Positions 13,506 to 21,200 of a stretch of 22,341 nucleotides of DNA are shown in pieces (the stretch's first letter is position 1; each line of letters starts with the position of its first letter). Source of the DNA: an uncultured Clostridium sp. (GTDB taxonomy: Bacteria > Bacillota > Clostridia > TANB77 > CAG-508). The notes under the pieces are model-generated. The model saw only the letters and a program-made list of their open reading frames with translations, did not search any database and had not been told where the DNA came from. Position numbers and translations under genes: made by a program. Where the stretch lies: positions 1 through 22,341 of the forward strand of contig USJO01000018.1 of the NCBI GenBank assembly GCA_900555075.1, given 5' to 3'.

Positions 13506-14333
13506 TTATTTTCTTCTCTTTACTATATATTTGTCTGTTCTGTTGTTTTTCTTTCTTGTCTTGTATCCTAATGCTGGTTTGCCCCAAGGAGTAAGTGGTC
13601 CACTATGTCCTACTGGTGCTCTACCTTCACCACCACCATGTGGGTGATCTACTGGGTTCATAACAGAACCTCTAACTGTTGGCCTTATGCCCATATGTCT
13701 CTTTCTTCCGGCTTTTCCTAAGTTAATATTAGCATAGTCTGCATTACCAATTGTTCCTATTGTTGCTCTACATTTTGCTCTTACTAATCTCATTTCTCCT
13801 GATGGTAATCTTATATGTGCATATTCTCCTTCTTTAGCCATAAGTTGAGCTTCTCCACCTGCAGCTTTTACCATTTTTCCACCTTGACCTGGGTTCAATT
13901 CTATATTGTGAATTAAAGTACCAACTGGTATGTTTTCGATTGGTAAGCAGTTTCCTGATTTTATATCCACGTTTTCACCAGATACAACTTTGTCTCCATC
14001 TTTTAAACCAACTGGAGCTAATATATATGCTTTTTCTCCATCTTCATATTGGATTAAAGCTATGTTACTTGTACGATTTGGATCGTATTCAATTCCGATA
14101 ACTGTTGCCTCCATATTATCTTTTTTTCTCTTAAAATCGATTATTCTATACTTTTGTCTATTTCCACCACCTTGGTGTCTAACTGTTATTCTACCATAAG
14201 AATTTCTACCTGCATTTTTCTTTTTCTTTGATAATAAAGATTTCTCAGGTGTTTGTTTTGTTATTTCGTTGTTTGTCAATGTTGTCATATTTCTTCTTGA
14301 TGGTGTATATGGTCTATATTTTTTTATTCCCAT
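13506..14333 (-). CDS. rplB: 50S ribosomal protein L2
   Basis: Large-subunit protein required for subunit association and for activity of the peptidyl transferase centre. At 275 aa it is full length. It begins MGIKKYRPYTPSRRNMTTLT; the RNA-binding SH3-like and OB domains follow, and the signature MNPVDHPHGGGEGRAP sits at about residues 225-240, including the conserved His230. AAAGGA precedes the ATG. Unusually it is separated from rplW by 225 bp that hold a terminator-like hairpin and a promoter-like sequence. Confidence 0.99.
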   Translation of the reverse strand: MGIKKYRPYTPSRRNMTTLTNNEITKQTPEKSLLSKKKKNAGRNSYGRITVRHQGGGNRQKYRIIDFKRKKDNMEATVIGIEYDPNRTSNIALIQYEDGEKAYILAPVGLKDGDKVVSGENVDIKSGNCLPIENIPVGTLIHNIELNPGQGGKMVKAAGGEAQLMAKEGEYAHIRLPSGEMRLVRAKCRATIGTIGNADYANINLGKAGRKRHMGIRPTVRGSVMNPVDHPHGGGEGRAPVGHSGPLTPWGKPALGYKTRKKNNRTDKYIVKRRK

Positions 14334-14352
14334 TTTCTTTTCCTTTCCCGAA

Positions 14353-14382
14353 TTTATGAAAAACTTCGTATTACGTTGTCAA
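14353..14382 (-). promoter_or_regulatory. Candidate sigma-A promoter for rplB
   Basis: On the minus strand TTGACA (plus 14377-14382) is a perfect -35 hexamer, followed after 18 bp by CATAAA (plus 14353-14358), which matches four of six -10 positions. Transcription would start close to 14346, leaving a very short leader before the rplB ATG. A small hairpin (CGAA-g-TTT with AAA-t-TTCG, 14350-14369) overlaps the site. Its place just after the terminator-like hairpin strengthens the idea, but the -10 is weak. Confidence 0.3.
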
Positions 14383-14389
14383 GCCTCAA

Positions 14390-14433
14390 GAAAAAATGCT
14401 CGACATACTTTTGTATAGTCTGTGCTTTTTTTC
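14390..14433 (-). terminator. Terminator-like hairpin between rplW and rplB
   Basis: On the minus strand an A-run, GC, GACTATAC, a loop AAAA, GTATGTC, GC and a final ATTTTTT form a stem with a small internal loop and one bulged base, ending in a U-run as in intrinsic terminators. The A-run pairing with the U-run would also allow function on the opposite strand. In the middle of an essential operon it should act at most partially, perhaps as an attenuator or polarity point. Confidence 0.4.
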
Positions 14434-14523
14434 ACTTTCCTAATACTACTCGTTTTTGCTAAATTCTCTTACTTCCTTTTATTTGTGGAATTTTTCCTGC
14501 TCCACATAGCAGATATTTATTTT

Positions 14524-14546
14524 TTATCCCAGTTTACTCTGGATAA
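14524..14546 (-). repeat. Small hairpin element, copy A (after rplW)
   Basis: On the plus strand TTATCCCAG and CTGGATAA pair (8 bp with one bulge) around TTTACT. About 20 of 24 aligned bases match copy B at 16790-16813 in the rpsJ leader, and both copies follow a run of six to seven T. The stem pair that differs (C-G here, T-A in copy B) keeps the pairing, which supports a folded RNA. Confidence 0.5.
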
Positions 14547-14558
14547 TTTCTAGGTGAT

Positions 14559-14906
14559 TTATGCACCCATAAATTCGTCAATTGAGTCTTTGTATTTTTT
14601 GTCTAATTTAACTTCTTTTCCACCCTTGCTTAGGTATGTTACTTCAGCTGGGTTTGTATCAATTGTTACAATTGCTTTTTTCCAATCTGGTCTTTTACCT
14701 GTATTTGCTCCGACTCTTTTTTCTTTTCCTTTACACATCATTGTGTTTACATTTAATACTTTAACATTAAATATAGTTTCTACAGCTTTTGCTATTTGAA
14801 CTTTTGTTGCTTTTTTTGCAACACAGAATGTATACTTTCCTTCTTCTAAACCTTGATTACTTTTTTCTGTTATTATAGGCTTTATTATTATTTCTTCTGG
14901 TTTCAT
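14559..14906 (-). CDS. rplW: 50S ribosomal protein L23
   Basis: Large-subunit protein at the tunnel exit, the main docking site for trigger factor and a contact for SRP. At 115 aa it is about 15-20 residues longer than the usual 95-97, with a charged C-terminal extension after the AEVTYLSKGGKEV region (KLDKKYKDSIDEFMGA). The core is recognisable: IIIKPIITEKSNQGLEEGKY and VKVLNVNTMMCKGKEKR. Its ATG directly follows the rplD stop with no spacer, and GGAGGTG lies inside the end of rplD, so translation is likely coupled. Confidence 0.98.
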   Translation of the reverse strand: MKPEEIIIKPIITEKSNQGLEEGKYTFCVAKKATKVQIAKAVETIFNVKVLNVNTMMCKGKEKRVGANTGKRPDWKKAIVTIDTNPAEVTYLSKGGKEVKLDKKYKDSIDEFMGA

Positions 14907-15530
14907 TTAAGCATACACCTCCTCTAAGTTTTTAACTGCCTCTACTGTTAATATTAATTTATTGTATTTTAATAAATCATAAACATTTATTGTATTTGTT
15001 AATGTTGTTTTAACTCCTTCAATGTTTCTTACTGAAGCTTGAACATTAAGGTTCTTTTCTGGTAATACTATTAAAGTTTTTCCTTCTGCTTTTAAATTTT
15101 CTAATGCTTTTACCATATTTTTAGTTTTAACTTCTTTTAAATCTAATTTATCTACAACTACTAAGTTGTTTTCTAAAACTTTAGAACTTAATACTGATTT
15201 TATAGCTAATTGTCTCTCTTTTTTGTTTATTTTGTAGCTATAATCACGTGGTTTTGGTCCTAAAGCTATACCACCCTTAATCCATTGTGGTGCTCTTATA
15301 CTTCCTTGTCTTGCTCTACCTGTTCCTTTTTGTCTCCATGGCTTTTTTCCTCCACCAGCAACTTCTGCTCTTGTTTTTGTGCTGGCTGTTCCTTGTCTTT
15401 GATTTGCCATATAATTCACTAAAGCAATATGAACAATCTTCTCATTTGGTTTAATCCCAAATACGTTTTTATCTAGTTCTATATCGCTTACTTTTTTACC
15501 TTCTATATTGTATACATCTATTTTAGGCAT
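14907..15530 (-). CDS. rplD: 50S ribosomal protein L4
   Basis: Large-subunit protein whose loop lines the exit tunnel constriction with L22. In E. coli it also represses the S10 operon. At 207 aa it has family length. The extended loop lies at about residues 45-77 (RQGTASTKTRAEVAGGGKKP, then GTGRARQGS). The C-terminal half has LIVLPEKNLNVQASVRNIEG. GAAGGGAG precedes the ATG. It starts 21 bp after rplC and abuts rplW. Whether L4 acts on the structured rpsJ leader here is unknown. Confidence 0.99.
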   Translation of the reverse strand: MPKIDVYNIEGKKVSDIELDKNVFGIKPNEKIVHIALVNYMANQRQGTASTKTRAEVAGGGKKPWRQKGTGRARQGSIRAPQWIKGGIALGPKPRDYSYKINKKERQLAIKSVLSSKVLENNLVVVDKLDLKEVKTKNMVKALENLKAEGKTLIVLPEKNLNVQASVRNIEGVKTTLTNTINVYDLLKYNKLILTVEAVKNLEEVYA

Positions 15531-15551
15531 TTCGTTTTCTCTCCCTTCTTA

Positions 15552-16184
15552 CTATTTTGCACTCTTTACTGAGTCTTTTATTTTTAGGATAGCACCTTTG
15601 TTTCCTGGAACACTACCTTTTATTAATATTACATTTTTGTCTAAATCAACTTTTACTATTTCTAGATTTTGAACTGTAACTGTTTCATAACCCATATGTC
15701 CTGGTAAGTTTTTTCCTTTATAAACTCTACCTGGTGTTGATGTTGATCCCATTGAACCTGGTCTTCTGTGGTACATTGAGCCATGTCCCATAGGTCCTCT
15801 TGATTGTCCGTGACGTTTAATAACACCTTGGAATCCTTTACCTTTTGATGTTCCTGTAACATCTACTGTTTCTCCTACTGAGAATATATCAGCTTTTATT
15901 TCATCTCCAACATTATAAGAAATTTCGTCTAATCTAAATTCACTTAAATGTTTCTTTGGAGTTACATTTGCTTTTGTGAAATGTCCATTCATAGGTTTTA
16001 TAAGTTTCTTTTCTTTAACTTCTCCAAAACCTAATTGAATTGCTTCGTATCCATCAGCGTCTTTTGTCTTTACTTGTACTACTGTACATGGACCTGCTTC
16101 AATTACTGTAACTGGAATTGCGACTCCTTTTTCATCAAATATTTGAGTCATTCCTATTTTCTTTCCTAAAATTGCTTTTTTCAT
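15552..16184 (-). CDS. rplC: 50S ribosomal protein L3
   Basis: Large-subunit assembly-initiating protein with a loop that reaches the peptidyl transferase centre. At 210 aa it is full length. It begins MKKAILGKKIGMTQIFDEKG; the signature GKGFQGVIKRH is at 115-125 and the central extension RHGQSRGPMGHGSMYHRRPG lies at about 124-143. AGGAGG precedes the ATG. The 63-bp spacer from rpsJ holds a small GGTTA-TAACC hairpin that resembles no known regulator. Confidence 0.99.
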   Translation of the reverse strand: MKKAILGKKIGMTQIFDEKGVAIPVTVIEAGPCTVVQVKTKDADGYEAIQLGFGEVKEKKLIKPMNGHFTKANVTPKKHLSEFRLDEISYNVGDEIKADIFSVGETVDVTGTSKGKGFQGVIKRHGQSRGPMGHGSMYHRRPGSMGSTSTPGRVYKGKNLPGHMGYETVTVQNLEIVKVDLDKNVILIKGSVPGNKGAILKIKDSVKSAK

Positions 16185-16247
16185 TATAAATCCTCCTAAC
16201 TATTGGCTAACATTTTGCTAGCTTGGTTATATTTTAACCTATTAAAA

Positions 16248-16694
16248 TTAAAGTTTTATTTCGATATCAACACCTGCTGGTAATTCTAATTTCATTAGAT
16301 TATCAACTGTAGCTTGAGTTGGATATAATATATCGATAACTCTTTTATGCGTTCTCATTTCGAACTGTTCTCTTGAATCTTTGTGTTTGTGTGGTGAACG
16401 AATTATTGTAACTACTTCCTTTTTAGTTGGTAGTGGAATAGGACCTGATACTTTTGCTCCTGTTCTTTTAGCAGTATCTACTATCTTTTCAGCAGACTGG
16501 TCTATAAGAACGTGATCATAAGCCTTTAATCTTATTCTAATTTTTTCACTTGTAGTCATCACCTTTTTTGCCCCTTTTGTAGCTTTTTCAGTTTTTGCAG
16601 TTGTTTTTTTAGCTGTTGCTTTTTTTGCTACCGGTTTCTTAGTTTCCTTTTGAACCTTTTCCTTCTTTTCAGCTTTTTCTGCTCCATTTGCCAT
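16248..16694 (-). CDS. rpsJ: 30S ribosomal protein S10 with Lys/Ala-rich N-terminal extension
   Basis: Small-subunit head protein, also the NusE partner of NusB in antitermination. The S10 domain starts at about residue 49 with EKIRIRLKAYDHVLIDQSAE and ends with GVDIEIKL. It is preceded by about 45 extra residues rich in Lys, Ala and Thr (KKPVAKKATAKKTTAKTEKA), giving 148 aa instead of about 102. The ATG at 16694 has GGAGG with eight-base spacing. An internal ATG at 16559 would give normal-length S10, but its AAGGTG touches the start codon, so the long form is favoured. The extension resembles basic histone-like tails and should be disordered. Confidence 0.96.
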   Translation of the reverse strand: MANGAEKAEKKEKVQKETKKPVAKKATAKKTTAKTEKATKGAKKVMTTSEKIRIRLKAYDHVLIDQSAEKIVDTAKRTGAKVSGPIPLPTKKEVVTIIRSPHKHKDSREQFEMRTHKRVIDILYPTQATVDNLMKLELPAGVDIEIKL

Positions 16695-16695
16695 G

Positions 16696-16785
16696 TTAAA
16701 TTCCCTCCTTTAAAAATCTTGCGTATGTTTGTTTTTGTTGATGAGGAAAGTTATTAACGCACCCTGGTGTATCATTATTTTCCAT
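16696..16785 (-). CDS. Possible 29-residue leader peptide upstream of rpsJ
   Basis: An ATG at 16785 opens a 29-codon frame beginning MENNDTPGCVNNFPHQQK and ending just before the rpsJ ATG (TAACATG). Its last codons include the rpsJ ribosome binding site. An AGGA seven bases before the ATG serves as a possible binding site but lies in the 3' arm of the hairpin at 16790-16813. The peptide resembles nothing I recognise. The frame could be chance; the tight packing against rpsJ is the main argument for it. Confidence 0.3.
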   Translation of the reverse strand: MENNDTPGCVNNFPHQQKQTYARFLKEGI

Positions 16786-16789
16786 TTTT

Positions 16790-16813
16790 TTATCCTAGTT
16801 TAGTCTAGGACAA
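16790..16813 (-). repeat. Small hairpin element, copy B (rpsJ leader)
   Basis: TTATCCTAG and CTAGGACAA pair in a 9-bp stem (one G-U in the RNA) around TTTAGT. In the mRNA the 3' arm carries the AGGA that precedes the possible leader ORF at 16785. It matches copy A at 14524-14546 in about 20 of 24 bases. Confidence 0.55.
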
Positions 16814-16930
16814 GTGCTTTTTTTCTAACTTATCCGCCTAGGTCTTAGCCAAGACATACTCCACGAAAGTTCCCTCCACTGTAACAGTGTAGCCACATTT
16901 CGCTTCAACGCAAATCTACACGCAATATTT

Positions 16931-16960
16931 ATTATACTGCGTGCAGTCTAGTTTTGTCAA
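16931..16960 (-). promoter_or_regulatory. Sigma-A promoter of the S10-spc-alpha operon
   Basis: On the minus strand TTGACA (plus 16955-16960) and TATAAT (plus 16931-16936) are both perfect, separated by 18 bp. Transcription should begin near 16924. The promoter starts 25 bp after the gtrA-like stop and no terminator separates them, so some read-through from the mfd operon is likely. Confidence 0.75.
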
Positions 16961-16984
16961 TACTTTTGGTAAAAATTGTGAAAA

Positions 16985-17401
16985 TTATTCTTTTTCTTTA
17001 TATGCCCAAAATTTATTTAAGATAAAATTAGTTGGTACAGTAATTACTAAGTTCATTAATGTAGCTATGTAATGTGGTATTCCAAAAATTCTTTCTTCTA
17101 CATATAATAAAATTGCAGTTAAAAATAGTCCTGTAATTGAATATGCTGCATATACTTTGAAAAGTGATTTCCAAAAACTTCTTTCATTTTGTTTGTTATT
17201 AAATACAAATTTTCCATTTAACATAAATGAGATAAATACTGTAATTACAAAAGCTATTATATTACTAAACTGCTCATTTAAACTTAATAGGTAATAGCAT
17301 CCATTTGTTATTACATATGATAATATTGTGTTTATTGCTCCCACTATTCCAAATTTAAAAAATTGAATAAATAGTTCTTTTATTTTTATATTTTCTTTCA
17401 T
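16985..17401 (-). CDS. GtrA-family membrane protein
   Basis: A 138-residue polytopic membrane protein with four predicted membrane segments near residues 14-39, 45-67, 81-101 and 109-133. The N-terminal FFKFGIVGAINTILSYVI is the family signature, and the last segment ends NFILNKFWAYKEKE as is typical. GtrA-like proteins are linked to cell-surface polysaccharide and to moving lipid-linked sugars; the substrate here is unknown. AAGGTGA lies four bases before the ATG, 28 bp after the methyltransferase gene, so they share an operon. No glycosyltransferase partner is in the window. Confidence 0.88.
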   Translation of the reverse strand: MKENIKIKELFIQFFKFGIVGAINTILSYVITNGCYYLLSLNEQFSNIIAFVITVFISFMLNGKFVFNNKQNERSFWKSLFKVYAAYSITGLFLTAILLYVEERIFGIPHYIATLMNLVITVPTNFILNKFWAYKEKE

Positions 17402-17429
17402 ATATTCACCTTTTTCTATATATTCTTTA

Positions 17430-18215
17430 CTAAACCTTTAGCTTTTGTCTTACATATTCATATAGTACCACACCTGTTGCTACTGAAGCATTTAGGCTTT
17501 CTGTTTTGCCAAGCATTGGAATTTTTATTTTTATATCTGATAAGTCTTGTATTTCTTTTGATACTCCATTTGCTTCATTTCCTATTACTATAACACTTTT
17601 ATTTAGAGTTATGTCATATAAGCTTTTGTCTGTATTTAGTGATGTTGAGATTATATTGAATTTACGTTTTTTTATTTCCTTTATTGTGCTATTTAAGTTT
17701 TCACTTTCTATTACATTTAATCTAAATATTGCGCCCATTGTAGAACGTACTACCTTTGAGTTGTATATATCTCCACTTTTTTTTGATACTATTATTTGGC
17801 TTAATCCTACACTATCTACTGTTCTTAGTATTGTTCCTAAGTTTCCTGGATCTTGTATATCGTCTAAAATAACTATTATATCTTCTTTATAATTTATCTC
17901 TTTTTCTTTGCTTTCCTTGCCTATTACTGCTAATATCCCTTGTGGGTTTTTTACCTCTGTAATTGTATTAAACACTTTTTCATCTACATATATGCAGTTT
18001 TGCTTTGCAACTTCATACATTGAATTTTGGTTTATAGCTTCTTTATCGCAATTATCACATACTATTATGGTCTTAACATCAGCTTTTTCTTTTATTGCTT
18101 CGTTTATTAATTTTATACCTTCTACTATATATTCGCCATACTCATCTCTATATTTTTTTTCCTTTAATTTACGTATGTGTTTTATAGTTTCATTGTCTTT
18201 ACTAGTTATTAGCAT
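17430..18215 (-). CDS. TrmH/SpoU-family RNA 2'-O-methyltransferase
   Basis: SAM-dependent methyltransferase of the knotted SPOUT class that modifies ribose in tRNA or rRNA. It is 261 aa. An N-terminal substrate-binding domain (about 1-100, with EYIVEGIKLINEAI) precedes the catalytic domain. The three motifs are NLGTILRT (125-132, with Arg131), IGNEANGVSKE (211-221) and IPMLGKTESLNASVATG (232-248). It resembles B. subtilis YsgA and E. coli RlmB, but the target nucleotide cannot be told. It begins 13 bp after mfd with AAGGA inside the mfd end, so it is co-transcribed. Confidence 0.93.
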   Translation of the reverse strand: MLITSKDNETIKHIRKLKEKKYRDEYGEYIVEGIKLINEAIKEKADVKTIIVCDNCDKEAINQNSMYEVAKQNCIYVDEKVFNTITEVKNPQGILAVIGKESKEKEINYKEDIIVILDDIQDPGNLGTILRTVDSVGLSQIIVSKKSGDIYNSKVVRSTMGAIFRLNVIESENLNSTIKEIKKRKFNIISTSLNTDKSLYDITLNKSVIVIGNEANGVSKEIQDLSDIKIKIPMLGKTESLNASVATGVVLYEYVRQKLKV

Positions 18216-18228
18216 TAAATCAGTCCTT

Positions 18229-21200
18229 TCAAAAAATTGATTTTTTATTTCCTAATAGTTCTTCTATTTCTGGGATTAAATTCTTTGGGTCTTGAACTTT
18301 ATATGTTATATATGGAGTAACTCCTGTTGAGAATTTTATTTTTTCATTATATTTATGTACTAGTCCTGTTACATCTAAAGTAAGTCTTTCTGGCTCGAAG
18401 TATAATATTATATTATTTTGCTTCTGAATAACTTTTATTATACCACTATTTTTACACATTTCTTTTAATTTTGCAATACTTATTAAATTTATAACCTCTT
18501 CAGGCATTTTTCCAAATCTATCAATTAAGTTCTCCTCTATGTTTTTGAAATCTTCTTCTGTTCTACATAAAGCAATGTTTCTATAGTTTTCCATTTTTTG
18601 GTCTGTGCTTTCAATATAAGAATCAGGTATAAAGCTTGATATATTTATATCTATTGTAATTTCTGGTTCTTCAGCAACTTTTATTCCTTTTTGTTCTTTT
18701 ATTACTTCATCTAATATTTTGCAATATGTATCGTAACCTACTTCATCCATATGTCCGTGTTGAATTTCTCCTAGTAGACTTCCAGCCCCTCTTATTTCTA
18801 GGTCTCTCATTGCTATTTTGAAGCCTGAGCCAAATTCTGTAAATTCTTTTATTGCTTTTAGTCTTTTTTCTGCAACCTCTGTAATAATTTTGTCTCGTTT
18901 GTAGGTTATATATGCATATGCTTGTCTGTCGCTTCTGCCCACTCTTCCACGTATTTGATAAAGCTGTGCTAGTCCTAATCTATCTGCATTTTCAACTATT
19001 ATGGTGTTTGCATTTGGTATATCTATTCCAGATTCTAAAATTGTAGTACATACTAGTACATCTATTTCCTTATTTACGAATTTTTCCATTATGTCTTCTA
19101 TTTCGCGTCCTGTCATTTGCCCGTGTGCAAAGGCAATTTTTGCTTCTGGTACAAGTTTTGATACTTCGTTTGCTTTTTCATCTATGTTTTCTACATTATT
19201 ATAAAGGTAGAAAACTTGACCTTCTCGTTCTAGTTCTTTTGCTATTGCTTCTCTTACAACCTCTTTATCATATTCCAATACATAAGTTTGAACTGGGCGT
19301 CTATTTTGTGGTGGTTCGTAAAGACAAGACATATCACGTATTCCAACTATTGACATATGAAGTGTTCTTGGAATTGGTGTTGCTGTCATTGTTAATACAT
19401 CTATATTTGTTTTTAGTTTTTTAATTTTTTCTTTGTGCTTTACTCCAAATCGATGTTCTTCATCTATTATTAGTAATCCTAAGTTTTTATATTGAATTTG
19501 GTCATTTAATAATTTATGTGTTCCAATAACTATATCAACTTCTCCGAGTTGTAACCCTTTTATTATTTCTTTTTGTTTTGACGTTGGAACAAATCTATTT
19601 AATAATTCTATTCTTATTGGATAGTCCTTCATTCTTTCTTTAAAGGTATCATACTGTTGACTCGCCAAAATAGTTGTTGGTGCTAGATATGCTACTTGCT
19701 TTTGATCCATGCATGCTTTAAAGGCTCCTCTTAGAGCTATTTCTGTTTTTCCATACCCTACATCTCCACAGAGTAATCTATCCATAGGTCTTTCGCTTTC
19801 CATATCTTTTTTCATTTCTTCTATACTTCTTAATTGATCATTAGTTTCAATATATGGGAATTTTTCTTCAAATTCCTTTTGCCATTCTGTATCTTTTGAA
19901 AACATAAAGCCTTTTGATTTTTCTCTTTTTGCATATAATTCTATTAAATCTTTTGCAATCTCTTGTAGGTTTGATTTTACTCTTGCTTTTGTTTTTGCCC
20001 AATCTTTGCTACCTAGCTTATTAAGTTTTGGTACTCCGTCTCCTGAGCCTATATACTTTTTCACATTATCTAAATTGCTTGTTGGAACATACAAAATTCC
20101 ATCATCTTGGTATTTGATTTTGATATAGTCTTTTGTAACTCCTGCTGCTTCTATTGTGTTTATTCCTATAAATTGTCCTACTCCATTGGTTCTATGAACT
20201 ATATAGTCTCCTACTTTTAAATCCGAAAAGATTATTGTTTCCCCTGTTTTAAACTGGTTTGGTATCCTTTTTCTTTTTTTCGGAGTATTAAATAGTTCTT
20301 CTATTGATATTACTAGTAAATTAAAGTCATAGCACTCAAAGCCCTCTGTAAGAGAGCCTTCTGTTATTATTAGTTTTTCTAATTGTCTAGGATTGTTTAT
20401 CTTTTCGGCTAGCAATTCCTTTGTTCTTTTTATATTACTTTGGGTTCCACAAAGTATTGCTATTGTTGTTCCATATCCAAGTCCTTCTTGTACCTCCTTA
20501 AACAGTAAATCCATTGAACTACGAAAAAAGTTAACCTCCCTATAGCTAAAGCTATATCCGTTTCTTTTCGCATGCATACTTTGTTTATCTACAAAACCTA
20601 TATCTTTGTTCTCTAGGTATATAGTTTGAGTATTTTTTATTTTATCTAGAAATTCTATATAATCTTCTATCTTTTCTAATAATTGGGGTACATATCTTTT
20701 CTTTTCTATTAAATTTTGTATTAAATTCTGAGTATCTTTTTTTACGTTCACTATTCTTGCTTTTAGTTTACTTACTTCATCTAAGAATATAATATAATTA
20801 TCTTTGATGTAATCTATAAATGTATTATTTGGATTTTCATAAAAACTATTCCAATATTTATCTATTTTTGTAGCATAATTTCCTGATAAAATTTCTTCCT
20901 TATCTTTTTCCTCTTCTATTTCTTTTACAACATCCTCTAATGATTTATCTAATATAAATTCATGTGCAGGATAAATTTTTACTTTCTCTTTTTTGCCTTT
21001 TGACCTTTGTGTGTTTATATCAAAGGTTCTTATAGTATCTATTTCATCTCCCCATAACTCAATACGAATGCCATCTTTTTCAGACACAGCAATATCAATA
21101 ATTCCACCTCTTACACTAAATTCAGATTTGTTTTCTACTACTTCTTGTCTTTCATAGCCAAGAGCCATAAGTGTTTGTTTGGTTTTATCTAAATTAATTG

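Larger units (their letters stand above)
16695..16924 (-). promoter_or_regulatory. Structured 5' leader of the S10 operon
   Basis: About 230 nt separate the predicted transcription start from the rpsJ ATG. Hairpins seen on the plus strand: CTACAC (16916-16921) with GTGTAG (16887-16892); CACTG-TAA-CAGTG (16877-16889), which shares bases with the first and would compete with it; GTCTT-AGCC-AAGAC (16842-16855); and TTATCCTAG with CTAGGACAA (16790-16813). Competing pairings and a long leader are typical of ribosomal-protein autoregulation, but no known leader class was recognised. Confidence 0.4.

Noticed and set aside
14440..14520. Twelve-codon frame MWSRKNSTNKRK in the rplW-rplB spacer as a leader peptide
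   Set aside because: No ribosome binding site before its ATG and no coupling to rplB.
16740..16790. T-box-like string (CAGGGTGCG) in the rpsJ leader
   Set aside because: The downstream antiterminator sequence, specifier loop and terminator of a T-box are not present, and a ribosomal operon is an unlikely T-box target.
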